DNA of 64,000 bases from Granulosicoccus sp045106195 (GCA_045106195.1 JBGCEH010000024.1:186001-250000); one strand, 5' to 3'. Counted from the first letter of the stretch, positions 16,697 to 26,005 are shown. Notes: a model not told the origin generated them from the sequence alone. Translations and numbers: made by a program.

Positions 16697-17685
16697 GCCA
16701 GTACTCTGTCACGCGTCAGCAACAGCAGCAAACAACACAACAGTGCCAGAAACAGCGGCCAGTGATAAAGGGTGCGTTGCGGGCGCAGCATTTGCTCCTC
16801 GGGCGCGGGTTCGAGCTCATCGATAATCGCATAGATGGACTCCATTTCTTGTGGATCATGAGCTCGAAAGTAGCGCCCACCTGTCTTCTCGGCGATGTAC
16901 TGCAAACTTGCCTCGTCAAGATCTCTGGACGGGTCTATCTCACGCTCACCGCCAGTAACATCAATGATGCGTTTGCTTTTCGCCCCCACACCCACAGTAT
17001 GAATTCGAATATCCGATTCGACAGCGATATCTGCAGCCTGTGCAGGGTCGGTACCCGCTGTGTTCGCACCATCGGTAAGAAGTACAAGTACGCGGCTGGC
17101 CGCTGGTCTATCACGTAAGGTTGAAATAGACAATCCGATGGCATCACCAATAGCGGTAGATGATCCGGCAAAACCGGGAAGTGCTTCACTAAGTTGCACG
17201 ACCACTGACCGACGATCATAAGTCAGAGGCGTCTGTAGATAACTACGCTGACCAAACAGTATCAATCCGATTCGATCTCCACGGCGGCGCTGTATAAAAC
17301 TGCCCGCTACCTCTTTTATCGCATCCATTCGAGTTACAAAGCGATTGTCAATTTGCATATCATCTATGCGCATACTGTCAGAAAGGTCAATGGCCAGCAT
17401 GAGATCACGCCCACTGGACACAACACTGACAGGCTCACCATACAAGACAGGGCGAGCGGCTGCGATAATCAGCATCAACCACATCAACAATGCCAACATT
17501 GCCGGTATGCGATACACCATGTGCCCCGATGCGTTTACAGGCAACTGCATCAGCTCGGCAAAAAACGGAACTCGTATTGCAGATGGCTTTTCCTTGAATG
17601 CTGGCAACCAGCGCCTCGCCAGCCACGGCACAGGCAACATTAATATCATCCAAGGCCACTGCCAGCTAAGCATGAGTCCTCGCAT
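16693..17685 (-). CDS. batA: BatA-type VWA membrane protein
   Basis: 330 residues with two N-terminal transmembrane helices (about 8-26 and 59-80), a VWA domain with an intact MIDAS motif DLSDS at 100-104 and the later TDGANTAGTDP segment, and a C-terminal transmembrane helix at about 309-326. It overlaps the upstream DUF4381 gene by 20 bp; an internal ATG at 17673 would shorten the overlap to 8 bp and drop four residues, so the start is slightly uncertain. It is predicted to pair with BatB in the inner membrane, with the VWA domains in the same compartment. Confidence 0.9.
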   Translation of the reverse strand: MRGLMLSWQWPWMILMLPVPWLARRWLPAFKEKPSAIRVPFFAELMQLPVNASGHMVYRIPAMLALLMWLMLIIAAARPVLYGEPVSVVSSGRDLMLAIDLSDSMRIDDMQIDNRFVTRMDAIKEVAGSFIQRRRGDRIGLILFGQRSYLQTPLTYDRRSVVVQLSEALPGFAGSSTAIGDAIGLSISTLRDRPAASRVLVLLTDGANTAGTDPAQAADIAVESDIRIHTVGVGAKSKRIIDVTGGEREIDPSRDLDEASLQYIAEKTGGRYFRAHDPQEMESIYAIIDELEPAPEEQMLRPQRTLYHWPLFLALLCCLLLLLTRDRVLA

Positions 17686-18268
17686 TCACCGTTGAATTGA
17701 TCTCCTGTTTACCCGTACCGATTGTTCGTATGATGGGGGTTACCTCCAAGGCACTGACACCTTCATCAGGAAGAACACTTTCAGGTTCACGAGCCAGGTC
17801 GACCCACTGCAAGTATGCTGCGTGCACCTGTTCAATCAACTCATTGCCAATAACTTCTCGCTGATAGGCACCATGCCCCAGGGAGAATCGCGCCACCTCA
17901 GGCAATGGTTGATTAATCCGCAGCTCAAGCCAATCTACCCACTGAACACCGCAGAGACTTGCCACTTGATGTCTACCAGCCAACTCAATCGCAAACTGCC
18001 GGAGTACACGATGGCTTTGTAGCAAATACAATGCTGGGTCTGCGTTGGTTTGCCAATGAGTAAAATTTTCGCGCAGCGCTTTTGCAGCCTGCCATCGAGG
18101 ATTGTGTTGCCTTCTGTATCTGACAAACCATGCAGCCGTACACGCAATAACCGCTGTCAATACGATAGCAACAACCCACCAGCCAATGGCCGGCGGCCAC
18201 ATATTTATAGACGGCGGTTGATGCAAGTCACGCAGGCCGTTAAAGATAAATTGCTGCTCGTCAGTCAT
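17666..18268 (-). CDS. DUF4381 membrane protein of the bat cluster
   Basis: 200 residues. One transmembrane helix lies at about 30-48, preceded by a short N-terminal segment with the LRDLHQPPSINMWPPAIGW motif typical of DUF4381. The remainder is a soluble helical domain with conserved Trp (VQWVDWLELR). These small proteins are regularly found between DUF58 and batA in proteobacterial bat operons, but no biochemical role is known. The ATG overlaps the DUF58 stop by 4 bp. Confidence 0.82.
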   Translation of the reverse strand: MTDEQQFIFNGLRDLHQPPSINMWPPAIGWWVVAIVLTAVIACTAAWFVRYRRQHNPRWQAAKALRENFTHWQTNADPALYLLQSHRVLRQFAIELAGRHQVASLCGVQWVDWLELRINQPLPEVARFSLGHGAYQREVIGNELIEQVHAAYLQWVDLAREPESVLPDEGVSALEVTPIIRTIGTGKQEINSTVNARTHA

Positions 18269-19197
18269 CGTCTGACGTGCTGGAACTTACTATAAAGTGA
18301 TAGCGTGAATCTGGCATCATCACTGGTCGATACTTCATGCAGACAGGCGGAACACTGATCAACGCAGTTGTACAAATCTTGCCTATTGCGAGCGCGTTGT
18401 TCGGTGTAGAGACGCTGTTGTACCTTACCGATAACAACGCGTGCCGTGTCTGCACCGTTGCCAATACCAACACTGCCAACATGGGGTAACAAAGTTTCCA
18501 GCGGGTCAGAAACATTCAACAGCAGCAGTTTACATTTTCGCGATAGTGCGGCCAAAGCTTGGCAGCAGGACTTATCGACGTCGTGAAAATCACTCAGCAC
18601 GACAAGCGTTGCACCAGTGGACACATGTGTCAGACAATCTTGCAATAGCTGATGGATCGTTTCATTGCTCATGCTATGTGCGCTCAATGCCTGATTAGCG
18701 TGAGCGACAGACTGTAGAAACTGTAATAGCGACCGCCTTGTGGAGCCGATGCGACTTCTTTGCATCACCTCACTCATGACAATTCCCCCCACACGATCAC
18801 CCGAACACAATGCATACCAGCCTATGAGCGCTGCCTGTCGTGCAGCCGCTACCGATTTAAAAACCTTACCACTGCCGAAGAACATATTGACACGCTGATC
18901 AACTGCAATGTATACCGTTCTTTCGCGCTCCTCTGAATACAGTCTGGTAAATGGTTTTCCCGCTCGTGCCGATACGCGCCAATCAATAGTGCGGATATCA
19001 TCACCCGACTGATAGGGTCGCACCTCTAAAAATTCTATACCATGCCCTCGAGCCTTCGATTTGCTTTCACCACGCAAAGTGCTGTCGACTGCTCGAGCAC
19101 CGATTGCAGACTGACGTCGCACCGTGTTCCGAAGTTCGAGCAGTTCGTTCATCTCCAGATAAACGCCATTGTGAGATTGTTGTCGTTGTATTGGCAT
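18265..19197 (-). CDS. DUF58 protein of the moxR-bat cluster
   Basis: 310 residues. The conserved DUF58 segment near residues 52-86 is clear: GIEFLEVRPYQSGDDIRTID followed by WRVSARAGKPF and the FTRLYSEERER stretch. The C-terminal half is VWA-like (VYIAVDQRVNMFFG), with Gln-Arg where a MIDAS would need Ser-x-Ser, so metal binding is doubtful. The start is uncertain: an internal ATG at 19152 begins MNELLELR, which also fits the family. It follows moxR by 60 bp and leads the run of overlapping bat genes. Confidence 0.86.
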   Translation of the reverse strand: MPIQRQQSHNGVYLEMNELLELRNTVRRQSAIGARAVDSTLRGESKSKARGHGIEFLEVRPYQSGDDIRTIDWRVSARAGKPFTRLYSEERERTVYIAVDQRVNMFFGSGKVFKSVAAARQAALIGWYALCSGDRVGGIVMSEVMQRSRIGSTRRSLLQFLQSVAHANQALSAHSMSNETIHQLLQDCLTHVSTGATLVVLSDFHDVDKSCCQALAALSRKCKLLLLNVSDPLETLLPHVGSVGIGNGADTARVVIGKVQQRLYTEQRARNRQDLYNCVDQCSACLHEVSTSDDARFTLSLYSKFQHVRR

Positions 19198-19257
19198 GTG
19201 AATAGCGCTGAATTACACTGTCGGCAAGGGCTTATCAAATTCAAGGTGAGCGAAAAT

Positions 19258-20214
19258 TCATGTGACTGGTACTAACTCGAGCAATCGGTCGATCACGTCG
19301 TCGGAGTTATACCCCGCAGACTCAGCTTTCAGACTAAGGATCATCCGATGACGCAAACAATCATGCAGCATTGCCTGAACGTCGTCAGGAGAGACATAGT
19401 CTCGGCCATGTAACCATGCTCTGGCTCGCGCACATCGATCAAGAGCAATGGTTGCACGCGGACTCACACCAAACTCGATATCGTCTGCCAGTTGGTCAGA
19501 ATATAGACGGGGGGTACGGCTGGCCAGTATCAATTGTATGAGATATTCCTGCACTTGCTGACTCATATGCAATGCCATAATGGATTTGCGGGCTGCAAGG
19601 ATATGTTCGGGCGTTAGTAGCGGCGCAAGCACCTGACTCGATTCATCAATCAACTCTTTGCGAGCCATCTCCAGTATCGAACATTCGGCCGCTGCGTCCG
19701 GATAACCCACCGTCACATGCAACATGAAGCGATCGAGCTGCGCTTCGGGCAAAGAATAGGTCCCTTCCTGTTCTATGGGATTCTGTGTCGCCATCACCAG
19801 GAATAACTCAGGCAACGGCAAGGTTCTTCTTCCAACGCTCACTTGTCGCTCCCCCATCGCCTCGAGTAATGCAGACTGAACTTTAGCGGGAGAGCGATTG
19901 ATTTCATCGGCGAGTACCAGATTATGAAAAACCGGACCGGGTTGAAATTCGAAAGTGCCATTCTCAGGGCGATAAATCTCAGTGCCGGTTATATCTGATG
20001 GCAGCAGATCGGGTGTGAACTGAATGCGTTGAAAATCGGCCTCAATCAAAGACGCAAGCGACTTGACCGCACGCGTTTTTGCAAGCCCGGGTGCACCTTC
20101 TACAAGCAGATGTCCATCGGCAAGCAAGGCAATCAGGAGACGCTCAACAAGCCGAGCCTGACCAACAACTCGTTGTTCCAGTGCCTTTCCAAGTGATTGA
20201 AACGCCGTTAGCAT
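19258..20214 (-). CDS. MoxR-family AAA+ ATPase
   Basis: 318 residues, the normal size for MoxR. Walker A is seen as EGAPGLAKT near residue 38, Walker B and the adjoining segment as LVLADEINRSPAKVQSALLEAM near 100, sensor 1 in VMATQNPIEQEGTYSLPEAQLDRF, and the C-terminal lid domain has GVSPRATIAL. MoxR ATPases act as chaperones that mature or remodel VWA partner proteins, here batA and batB in the same operon. It is the first gene of the minus-strand cluster and divergent from the DUF2927 gene, so the cluster promoter should lie in 20215-20420. Confidence 0.93.
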   Translation of the reverse strand: MLTAFQSLGKALEQRVVGQARLVERLLIALLADGHLLVEGAPGLAKTRAVKSLASLIEADFQRIQFTPDLLPSDITGTEIYRPENGTFEFQPGPVFHNLVLADEINRSPAKVQSALLEAMGERQVSVGRRTLPLPELFLVMATQNPIEQEGTYSLPEAQLDRFMLHVTVGYPDAAAECSILEMARKELIDESSQVLAPLLTPEHILAARKSIMALHMSQQVQEYLIQLILASRTPRLYSDQLADDIEFGVSPRATIALDRCARARAWLHGRDYVSPDDVQAMLHDCLRHRMILSLKAESAGYNSDDVIDRLLELVPVT

Positions 20215-20370
20215 GTAAGGTTTCTCGTCTTTGGATGAACGCTCGGACAGGTGAAACCAAGCGAGCCATGACTTGTGACAGCTTTGTATCAGGACCGATC
20301 ATACTACCGTAGATTAAACTGTCGTCAGCTTTTTGCCGCTGTAGCCAGGAGTGAATCTTTTCGATAATTT

Positions 20371-20388
20371 ATCATATGCGCGTATGAT
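20371..20388. promoter_or_regulatory. Near-perfect palindrome upstream of the DUF2927 gene
   Basis: An 18-base inverted repeat (ATCATA ... TATGAT arms with a GC-rich centre and one wobble position) lies about 30 bp before the DUF2927 start codon and 155 bp before moxR. Its place and symmetry fit an operator. No -35/-10 pair could be fixed with confidence around it, and no regulator is adjacent. Confidence 0.3.
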
Positions 20389-20420
20389 CGCTAACTGAAC
20401 ATGCCAGCCAGGACATATTC

Positions 20421-21278
20421 ATGAGAGCTCTATATTCGCCCCCGACAAAACGGCAGGCCGCAAGTCTGTGTCGCAAATCCACCGCCTGCTTGACCCTATC
20501 ATGGGCGATGGCAATTTTCCTGAGCGCGAATGCCATCAGCCTGCAAGCTGCTGAACAATTGACCAAAAGCGAAGAGGGACAGATTTATGATCAAGCGATT
20601 CATATTCTTGGTGGTAATGCCAACGTAGTAAGCAAATGGGTAGATGACATTCATTTCGCCATCATCGGTGAAGCCACTGAGGAATCCGGCAGACTTGCAC
20701 AATCGACCCTTGCTGGCATTGCGCGGCAAACTGGACTTTCATTACTGCCGGTTGAACACACATTTGCCAACGCCAAAGACTATCTCGCCGCTGTGGAACA
20801 GACTCCGCCCTTTCAGTCAGCCGCCTGTTCTGCAGACAACAGCGATCATTGTGCTAATTTTGTCGTTATCTTTACAGATGCGACAACCATGTTCGCCATG
20901 ACCAAAGCGATACCCCTGCGTCCGGTCTATCAGAAATCGATGGAGGATCATCACGACATCCCTTGCTTCTTCGCACCCTTTCAAACCCGGGCCATGGAAA
21001 TCAGCCAGGCATTTGTCTATGTGCGTCAGGACTTGCCTCAAGCGATGATAAGAACGTGCCTGCAAGAGGAAATCTATCAGTCATTTGGCCTTTTCAACGA
21101 TTTTTCAGGCTCGACATTCTTCTCCTTTAATAACATCGTTGAACCCAAATCCATCACCTTATACGACCGGGCTTTGCTGGCGAGTGTCTATGATGCGCAG
21201 ATCAAACCGGGTGCACCTGTCTGGCGTGTCATGGAACAGTTGATGGAAAAGCTGAATATTGATCCATTTTCTAAATAA
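20421..21278 (+). CDS. Exported DUF2927 protein
   Basis: 285 residues. A basic start followed by a hydrophobic stretch at about 24-40 with AANA/LQAAE context indicates export. The C-terminal third has the DUF2927 hallmark: a Cys-Leu-(x)-Glu-Glu run (RTCLQEEIYQSFGLFND), then a SFNNI-type segment, then a LYDRALLASVYDAQIKPG block. DUF2927 proteins may be metal-independent relatives of peptidases, but no function is proven. It stands alone, between the divergent moxR operon and the convergent eboC gene. Confidence 0.75.
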   Translation: MRALYSPPTKRQAASLCRKSTACLTLSWAMAIFLSANAISLQAAEQLTKSEEGQIYDQAIHILGGNANVVSKWVDDIHFAIIGEATEESGRLAQSTLAGIARQTGLSLLPVEHTFANAKDYLAAVEQTPPFQSAACSADNSDHCANFVVIFTDATTMFAMTKAIPLRPVYQKSMEDHHDIPCFFAPFQTRAMEISQAFVYVRQDLPQAMIRTCLQEEIYQSFGLFNDFSGSTFFSFNNIVEPKSITLYDRALLASVYDAQIKPGAPVWRVMEQLMEKLNIDPFSK

Positions 21279-21424
21279 TACTTCGCTTTTCAGTAAACAT
21301 TGCTTGATGTAATGCAATGGATTCCGGCTATAGCGGACACGTAGTAGGAAAGTGCGCCAGAATGCGACGGTACAGAAGCAACGATCCAATTACCAGAGTT
21401 CTCAAGATGGATTGGGTGACATCG

Positions 21425-22300
21425 TCAGGTGCCTGAGATATATCGTTGCAGGAACAAGGTCAGACCAAACGCGAGTAATGCCAATATCACCCATGAAAGA
21501 GAGCCTATCGAGGCAATGAACATCGCATCAATCAGTGATATGCCGGCAATCATGCTCACCACAGCCTTGGGTATATCGCCGGCTTGCCTGCGTTTGACAA
21601 ATCGAAGGGCGTAGCATAACCATGCAAGGAATATCAGGATTGCCAACCACGACTGAAGATGCACGGACGCGTTTAACGCGGCGTATATCGCGGGAACTGC
21701 AAGAAACACCAGAGGCCACAGATTTTTTACCTCACCCAGATTTTCCTGCTTTGCGGTATAAGTCAAACCAATGAGATAACACAGCATGGCGGCGCCACCA
21801 AAATATAACATTGACGACACTTCAGTACTTAAGGCCCAGCCTGCGGTGATATAGACCAGCATACGACACAGACCCATGACCAATGGACTCCACGGATTGG
21901 CCTTGTGCCATGCGTTGTAGAGGACGATAGCTGCAACCAACGCCACAGACGCAACAATAGCACGCGTTCCGCCACCACCAGGGGTCAGAGCGCACCAGAC
22001 AACCAGCAGCACCCCTGCCCCGAGCATGGCTGAGCCCATCGTAAACACGCTCACCATACTCACTTCGCCCGACGGTATAGGCCGCTCGGGACGCTCGCGT
22101 GCGTCAATCTCACTATCAAAGGCATCGTTAAGGAACATGCCACCTGTGTACGCAAACGTCATTGCCAGCAGTAATAGAATAATACGCCAGTCATCAGGAG
22201 AACCACCCGCCAGAACAACGCCGGCCAGTGTGTTGGTCCAAACCGTTGGCAGATTCGATACACGGCCAAGTTTCAGAAAGGTGGCAGCGCTAAAGCTCAC
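21425..22300 (-). CDS. eboC: EboC: UbiA-family prenyltransferase-like membrane protein
   Basis: 291 residues with about eight or nine transmembrane helices. The first Asp-rich motif of the UbiA superfamily is present (NDAFDSEID at 58-66), followed by RPIPSG. The second motif, usually D-x-x-x-D, is replaced by YTAKQE at 181-186, so catalysis by the standard two-site magnesium-diphosphate mechanism is uncertain. The gene starts with GTG overlapping the eboE stop by 4 bp. Its identity as EboC rests on the full set of ebo homologues around it. UbiA enzymes attach prenyl chains to acceptors within the membrane; the substrate here is unknown. Confidence 0.82.
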   Translation of the reverse strand: MSFSAATFLKLGRVSNLPTVWTNTLAGVVLAGGSPDDWRIILLLLAMTFAYTGGMFLNDAFDSEIDARERPERPIPSGEVSMVSVFTMGSAMLGAGVLLVVWCALTPGGGGTRAIVASVALVAAIVLYNAWHKANPWSPLVMGLCRMLVYITAGWALSTEVSSMLYFGGAAMLCYLIGLTYTAKQENLGEVKNLWPLVFLAVPAIYAALNASVHLQSWLAILIFLAWLCYALRFVKRRQAGDIPKAVVSMIAGISLIDAMFIASIGSLSWVILALLAFGLTLFLQRYISGT

Positions 22301-23499
22301 GAGAGTCGATCACTGACCCATTGCAGTTCACGCACAATGGCAGCGTCGATCGACTGTTGCCGATACTGAGCGGGCAGAACGTTCCATGTATAGGTTTCCA
22401 CCTCCAGATGCGTGCTGACAGGATCCGTCCTGTGCTTGTCCAGCGCTTCTCGCACAAAAAACTGGGTAGAGGAAAAATCCCCGAGATCGTCAAGAAAGAT
22501 CGGAACATGAAAATGCACACGCCATTCGCGTTCAGCATTGTCATCATCAAGAGCCGCAAACGCCTCGGCAAGATCAGCGAAGCGGTTTAACGACCCGCCG
22601 CAGTTTTCTACCACCTGATGCAAATACACATTGTCTTCAAACGGTTTCAATAAATCGATGGTATCCCTGGTAACGCTCTCGAGGCGCAAGCCCGCACTGA
22701 TTTGCAATTTTCCGATCCCGATCCCAGCTCCACGCAAGTCCGCGATACAGGCATCATACGATTCAAACTCCACCGCCGCATGGCATAAATCCAGACACAA
22801 TGTCAGATGCCTGTGCAGCAGTAAATCGGCCTGACTCGGTGAGACTCCGAGCAGGCCAGCCAATTGTGATTGTGATTCACTGCTGAACAGGAAATCACGA
22901 AAAAAAGCGACTGACTGCTCGATGGTTTCGAGAAAACAACAGGGCTCAGGTTCAAGCGCCAGCACAATGCGCTTGCCCGTATTGCGTTCCAGCTCCACGA
23001 GATGGGCAGCGTGCTCCACCATATGGCGCGTCATGGACCAGATATCATCCACACCATTGATACTTGACCAGAACGCACCCGGCACGGTGCTGACACTACC
23101 AACCTGCCCAGCCGGCAAGAACTCTGCAAACACATCAGCCAGTTGATTGGTATATCGCAGCCGCTCGGCATCCTGCCAGTCAGGAAGATACACATCCTCT
23201 TTTACCCGAGTACCATGAAACGGGCCGTAGGGAAAACCGTTGATGGTAAATACATAGAGCTGGTTGTCATCCAGAAACGTCTTGAATTCGGTTAACGCAT
23301 TCTGATCGGCCAGATCAGCCACGGCAGCCGCTGACAGCCGCAAGCCAATGCCAAACTCGCCGTCAGGGTTCATGGCTTGGCGAATATCTGGCAGGTACTG
23401 CACCAGATTTTGCCTGACCTCTGCCCACGATTCACCAGGGTGAATGTTGGAGCAATAGCTCAGATGACTGACAGCACCATTTCCATGGATGATCTGCAC
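22297..23499 (-). CDS. eboE: EboE: TIM-barrel sugar-isomerase-like metabolite traffic protein
   Basis: 400 residues with a xylose-isomerase-like TIM barrel pattern: a barrel strand FGIGLRLSA, the TINGFPYGPFHG segment near 83-95, ALEPEPCCFLE near 185 carrying a likely metal-site Glu, and CLDLCHAAVEFE near 245. These fit the EboE family (metabolite traffic protein). It begins with GTG at 23499, preceded by a GGGAAA stretch. It is translated just before eboC and is divergent from eboF, so all three may share the 23500-23629 control region. Reaction unknown. Confidence 0.82.
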   Translation of the reverse strand: MQIIHGNGAVSHLSYCSNIHPGESWAEVRQNLVQYLPDIRQAMNPDGEFGIGLRLSAAAVADLADQNALTEFKTFLDDNQLYVFTINGFPYGPFHGTRVKEDVYLPDWQDAERLRYTNQLADVFAEFLPAGQVGSVSTVPGAFWSSINGVDDIWSMTRHMVEHAAHLVELERNTGKRIVLALEPEPCCFLETIEQSVAFFRDFLFSSESQSQLAGLLGVSPSQADLLLHRHLTLCLDLCHAAVEFESYDACIADLRGAGIGIGKLQISAGLRLESVTRDTIDLLKPFEDNVYLHQVVENCGGSLNRFADLAEAFAALDDDNAEREWRVHFHVPIFLDDLGDFSSTQFFVREALDKHRTDPVSTHLEVETYTWNVLPAQYRQQSIDAAIVRELQWVSDRLS

Positions 23500-23629
23500 G
23501 AAGTATTTCCCTGTTGTTTATGATGAGATTCGACTCAGCCACAGCAAGCAGCTAGACCCAGACGACGTTATGTATAGTAAAGCACGAATAGTGTTGCCTT
23601 AAAACCATCGTGCTAAGTATCATGATTCA

Positions 23630-25012
23630 ATGAAACAGACTCTCGTTATTCTGGTAGTAGGCTTGAGCCCGGCTCTGGTGGGCGCTCACACCCCGCATTT
23701 ACAAAAACTTGCGCAGCGCGGGGGGATTCGTCCGCTCAAGGCGATTACTCCGGCAGTCACTTGCTCGGCGCAATCAACCTTGCTCACCGGCCTGATGCCT
23801 TCCGAGCATGGCATTGTTGCCAATGGCTGGTACTTTCGCGACCTGTCGGAAGTGTGGCTCTGGCGCCAGTCAAACCGTCTGGTGGCAGGGGAGAAAATCT
23901 GGGAAGCTGGCAAGGCGCGTGATGCAAACTTCACCTGTGCAAAGATGTTCTGGTGGTACAACATGTACTCCACTGCAGACTGGAGTGCTACACCCCGTCC
24001 AATGTATCCGGCAGATGGTCGAAAAATTCCTGACCACTACAGTTTCCCTGCGGACTTGCACGATGAACTGGATGCAAGATTCGGACAGTTTCCCTTGTTC
24101 AAATTCTGGGGACCCATGGCAGATATCACGTCCAGCCGCTGGATCAGTGACGCCACGCGGCATGTTATGGATACACGAAAACCTACGCTGACGTTAACCT
24201 ACCTGCCACATCTCGACTATAACCTGCAACGACTGGGGCCCGACCTGGAGCATCCAAAGATCCAGAGCGATCTGCGCGAGGTGGATGAACTGTGCGGTGA
24301 ACTGATCAAAACAGCCGACGAGCATGGCCAGAATATCGTCGTCGTCTCGGAGTACGGAATTACGCCAGTGACCGATGCCGTACATATCAACAAGGCTTTG
24401 CGCAAGGCTGGCCTGATTCAAGTGCGCAATGAACAAGGGCGAGAACAAATGGATGCTGGCGCCTCCGATGCATTTGCGCTGGCAGATCATCAGATTGCGC
24501 ACGTGTACGTGAACAACCCAGACAAACTGGAGAAAACACGAGCTTTACTTGAACAACTTGATGGCGTGGAGAAAGTCCTTGATGATGAGGGCAAGCGAGC
24601 TCTGGGGCTTGACCATGAACGTTCCGGAGATCTGGTCGCCATATCAAAGGCAGATAGATGGTTCAGCTACTACTACTGGCTTGATGATGCACACGCCCCT
24701 GATTACGCCCGCACCGTAGACATACATCGCAAGCCTGGCTACGACCCTGTAGAACTCTTCATCGATCCGGAAATCAAACTGCCGATGCTAGCCGTCGGCT
24801 CGCGAATCTTGCGCAGAAAAATCGGCTTGAGAACACTACTTGACGTGATATCCCTGAAGCAGACAACGCTTGTCAAAGGCTCGCATGGCAGGCCAACAGA
24901 CGATACGGATCATGGGCCGCTAGTGATAAGTTCTGAAGCTGCGTTGTTACCCGAAGGCGAAATAGATTCCACGGACTTCAAAGAGCTCGTATTGAAGCAC
25001 GTGTTCGATTAG
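23630..25012 (+). CDS. eboF: EboF: alkaline phosphatase/NPP-fold protein
   Basis: 460 residues of the type I phosphodiesterase/nucleotide pyrophosphatase fold. The nucleophile region reads TPAVTCSAQSTLLTG, placing Thr44 at the usual position. Several metal-site residues differ from the catalytic family as I align it by eye: no Asp follows the first strand (LVILVVGLSPAL), the D-x-x-GH block is DYNLQ at 196-200 with Gln for His, and the DHG block is EYG at 241-243. Late SHGRPTD still has a His. It may have changed chemistry or be a binding protein. It is the only + strand member of this ebo set, with its own upstream region facing eboE. Confidence 0.8.
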   Translation: MKQTLVILVVGLSPALVGAHTPHLQKLAQRGGIRPLKAITPAVTCSAQSTLLTGLMPSEHGIVANGWYFRDLSEVWLWRQSNRLVAGEKIWEAGKARDANFTCAKMFWWYNMYSTADWSATPRPMYPADGRKIPDHYSFPADLHDELDARFGQFPLFKFWGPMADITSSRWISDATRHVMDTRKPTLTLTYLPHLDYNLQRLGPDLEHPKIQSDLREVDELCGELIKTADEHGQNIVVVSEYGITPVTDAVHINKALRKAGLIQVRNEQGREQMDAGASDAFALADHQIAHVYVNNPDKLEKTRALLEQLDGVEKVLDDEGKRALGLDHERSGDLVAISKADRWFSYYYWLDDAHAPDYARTVDIHRKPGYDPVELFIDPEIKLPMLAVGSRILRRKIGLRTLLDVISLKQTTLVKGSHGRPTDDTDHGPLVISSEAALLPEGEIDSTDFKELVLKHVFD

Positions 25013-25087
25013 CTGCGCTGATGGCTTGGCAGCACCCGAGTAACTTAGGTCTGTATTAACCACAATTGTTGAAACGCGGTAAGCCTA

Positions 25088-25107
25088 CCGACATTCCCGA
25101 ATGTCGG
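25088..25107. other. Stem-loop between convergent eboF and cytochrome c genes
   Basis: A perfect 8-bp inverted repeat (CCGACATT, four-base loop, AATGTCGG) lies between the stops of eboF and the cytochrome gene. There is no T-run on either side, so it is not a standard intrinsic terminator. A GCCGG-armed weaker hairpin follows near 25131-25151. It may protect 3' ends or mark a factor-dependent termination zone. Confidence 0.4.
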
Positions 25108-25155
25108 CAGAGCACAAGCTTTCAACTCGCCGGCTCTTGCCAGGCCGGCAAACAC

Positions 25156-25902
25156 CTACGGTGAGAACTTGTTACTCAACACGTATGCAACTATGTTTTT
25201 TCGTTCTTCGAGCGTAAATACCGTCTTCCACGCAGGCATTTTGCGAAATCCATCGGTAACGCGACTGAACACAAACTCTGGGGTGTAGCTTAACGGCTTT
25301 AGTTTGGGCGCTTTGCCCGGATAAGCAGAGTTACCATGACAGTGCCTACATTGCTTGCCCCATAGATCCCCGCCATTTCCAATGGCATCTGCAGACATCA
25401 GGAATGACTCAGGGAATTCGGGTACAACTTCCTCAACAGCGTCACCCCTCTGCTCGGGCAACACCGCTGCCTCAGCCACTTCAGCTGGAACCTCTTCTCC
25501 CGAATCCGGCTTGTACGCAGGCGAATACTGAATCATATAAGCAAGCACATCCTTGATTTGTTGTTCGGTTCTTAAGCCTTCGAATCCCATAATGGTACCG
25601 GGAACATAACGTTCGGGCCCGGCCAGAAAGATATACAGACTTTTTTCATCCCATACAAGGGACTCCTCGGCTCCCTTGGCAATCAGTGCATCGGAATACT
25701 GAAAAGTGCCAGCGGTTCCGGCCTGTCGGCCAAACACGTGATTTAATGCAGGCCCCACACCATGTTCAGCACCACTCCCCACGTTGTGACAAATCACACA
25801 CTGCTGGAAAAGCTCTTCACCTTTTAACGGATTGCCTTCCGCAGCGACGACCGTTGAACAGGGCAACACAACTAGCAACGAGGCGAACAGCCATGACTTC
25901 AT
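25156..25902 (-). CDS. Periplasmic di-haem cytochrome c
   Basis: 248 residues. A signal peptide ends near residue 20 (VVA-AEG). Two c-type haem motifs are present, CVICH at 35-39 and CRHCH at 185-189, each with a candidate Met ligand downstream (TIMGF near 105 and FRKMPAW near 225). The first domain resembles class I cytochrome c2/c550 (VGPALNHVFGRQAGT). An acidic, Ala/Glu/Val-rich linker (about 133-165) separates the domains. It follows the quinoprotein gene on the same strand by about 100 bp and is the obvious electron acceptor for it. The terminal oxidase is not in the window. Confidence 0.9.
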   Translation of the reverse strand: MKSWLFASLLVVLPCSTVVAAEGNPLKGEELFQQCVICHNVGSGAEHGVGPALNHVFGRQAGTAGTFQYSDALIAKGAEESLVWDEKSLYIFLAGPERYVPGTIMGFEGLRTEQQIKDVLAYMIQYSPAYKPDSGEEVPAEVAEAAVLPEQRGDAVEEVVPEFPESFLMSADAIGNGGDLWGKQCRHCHGNSAYPGKAPKLKPLSYTPEFVFSRVTDGFRKMPAWKTVFTLEERKNIVAYVLSNKFSP

Positions 25903-25942
25903 AGTGCGATTACTCTAGTGTAGTGGCTTCAGTGCGTTGACG

Positions 25943-25980
25943 GACACGGACTAACCGCACAATTGCGGGTAGTCCGTGTC
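25943..25980. repeat. Long inverted repeat between quinoprotein and cytochrome genes
   Basis: Perfect 11-bp arms (GACACGGACTA and TAGTCCGTGTC) flank a 16-base centre that can pair partly. It lies between the dehydrogenase stop and the cytochrome start. On the minus strand no U-run follows, so it looks more like an mRNA-stabilising or processing hairpin that sets unequal expression of the two genes than a terminator. Confidence 0.5.
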
Positions 25981-26005
25981 ACGCATCAGCTTATATTTCC
26001 AGCGA

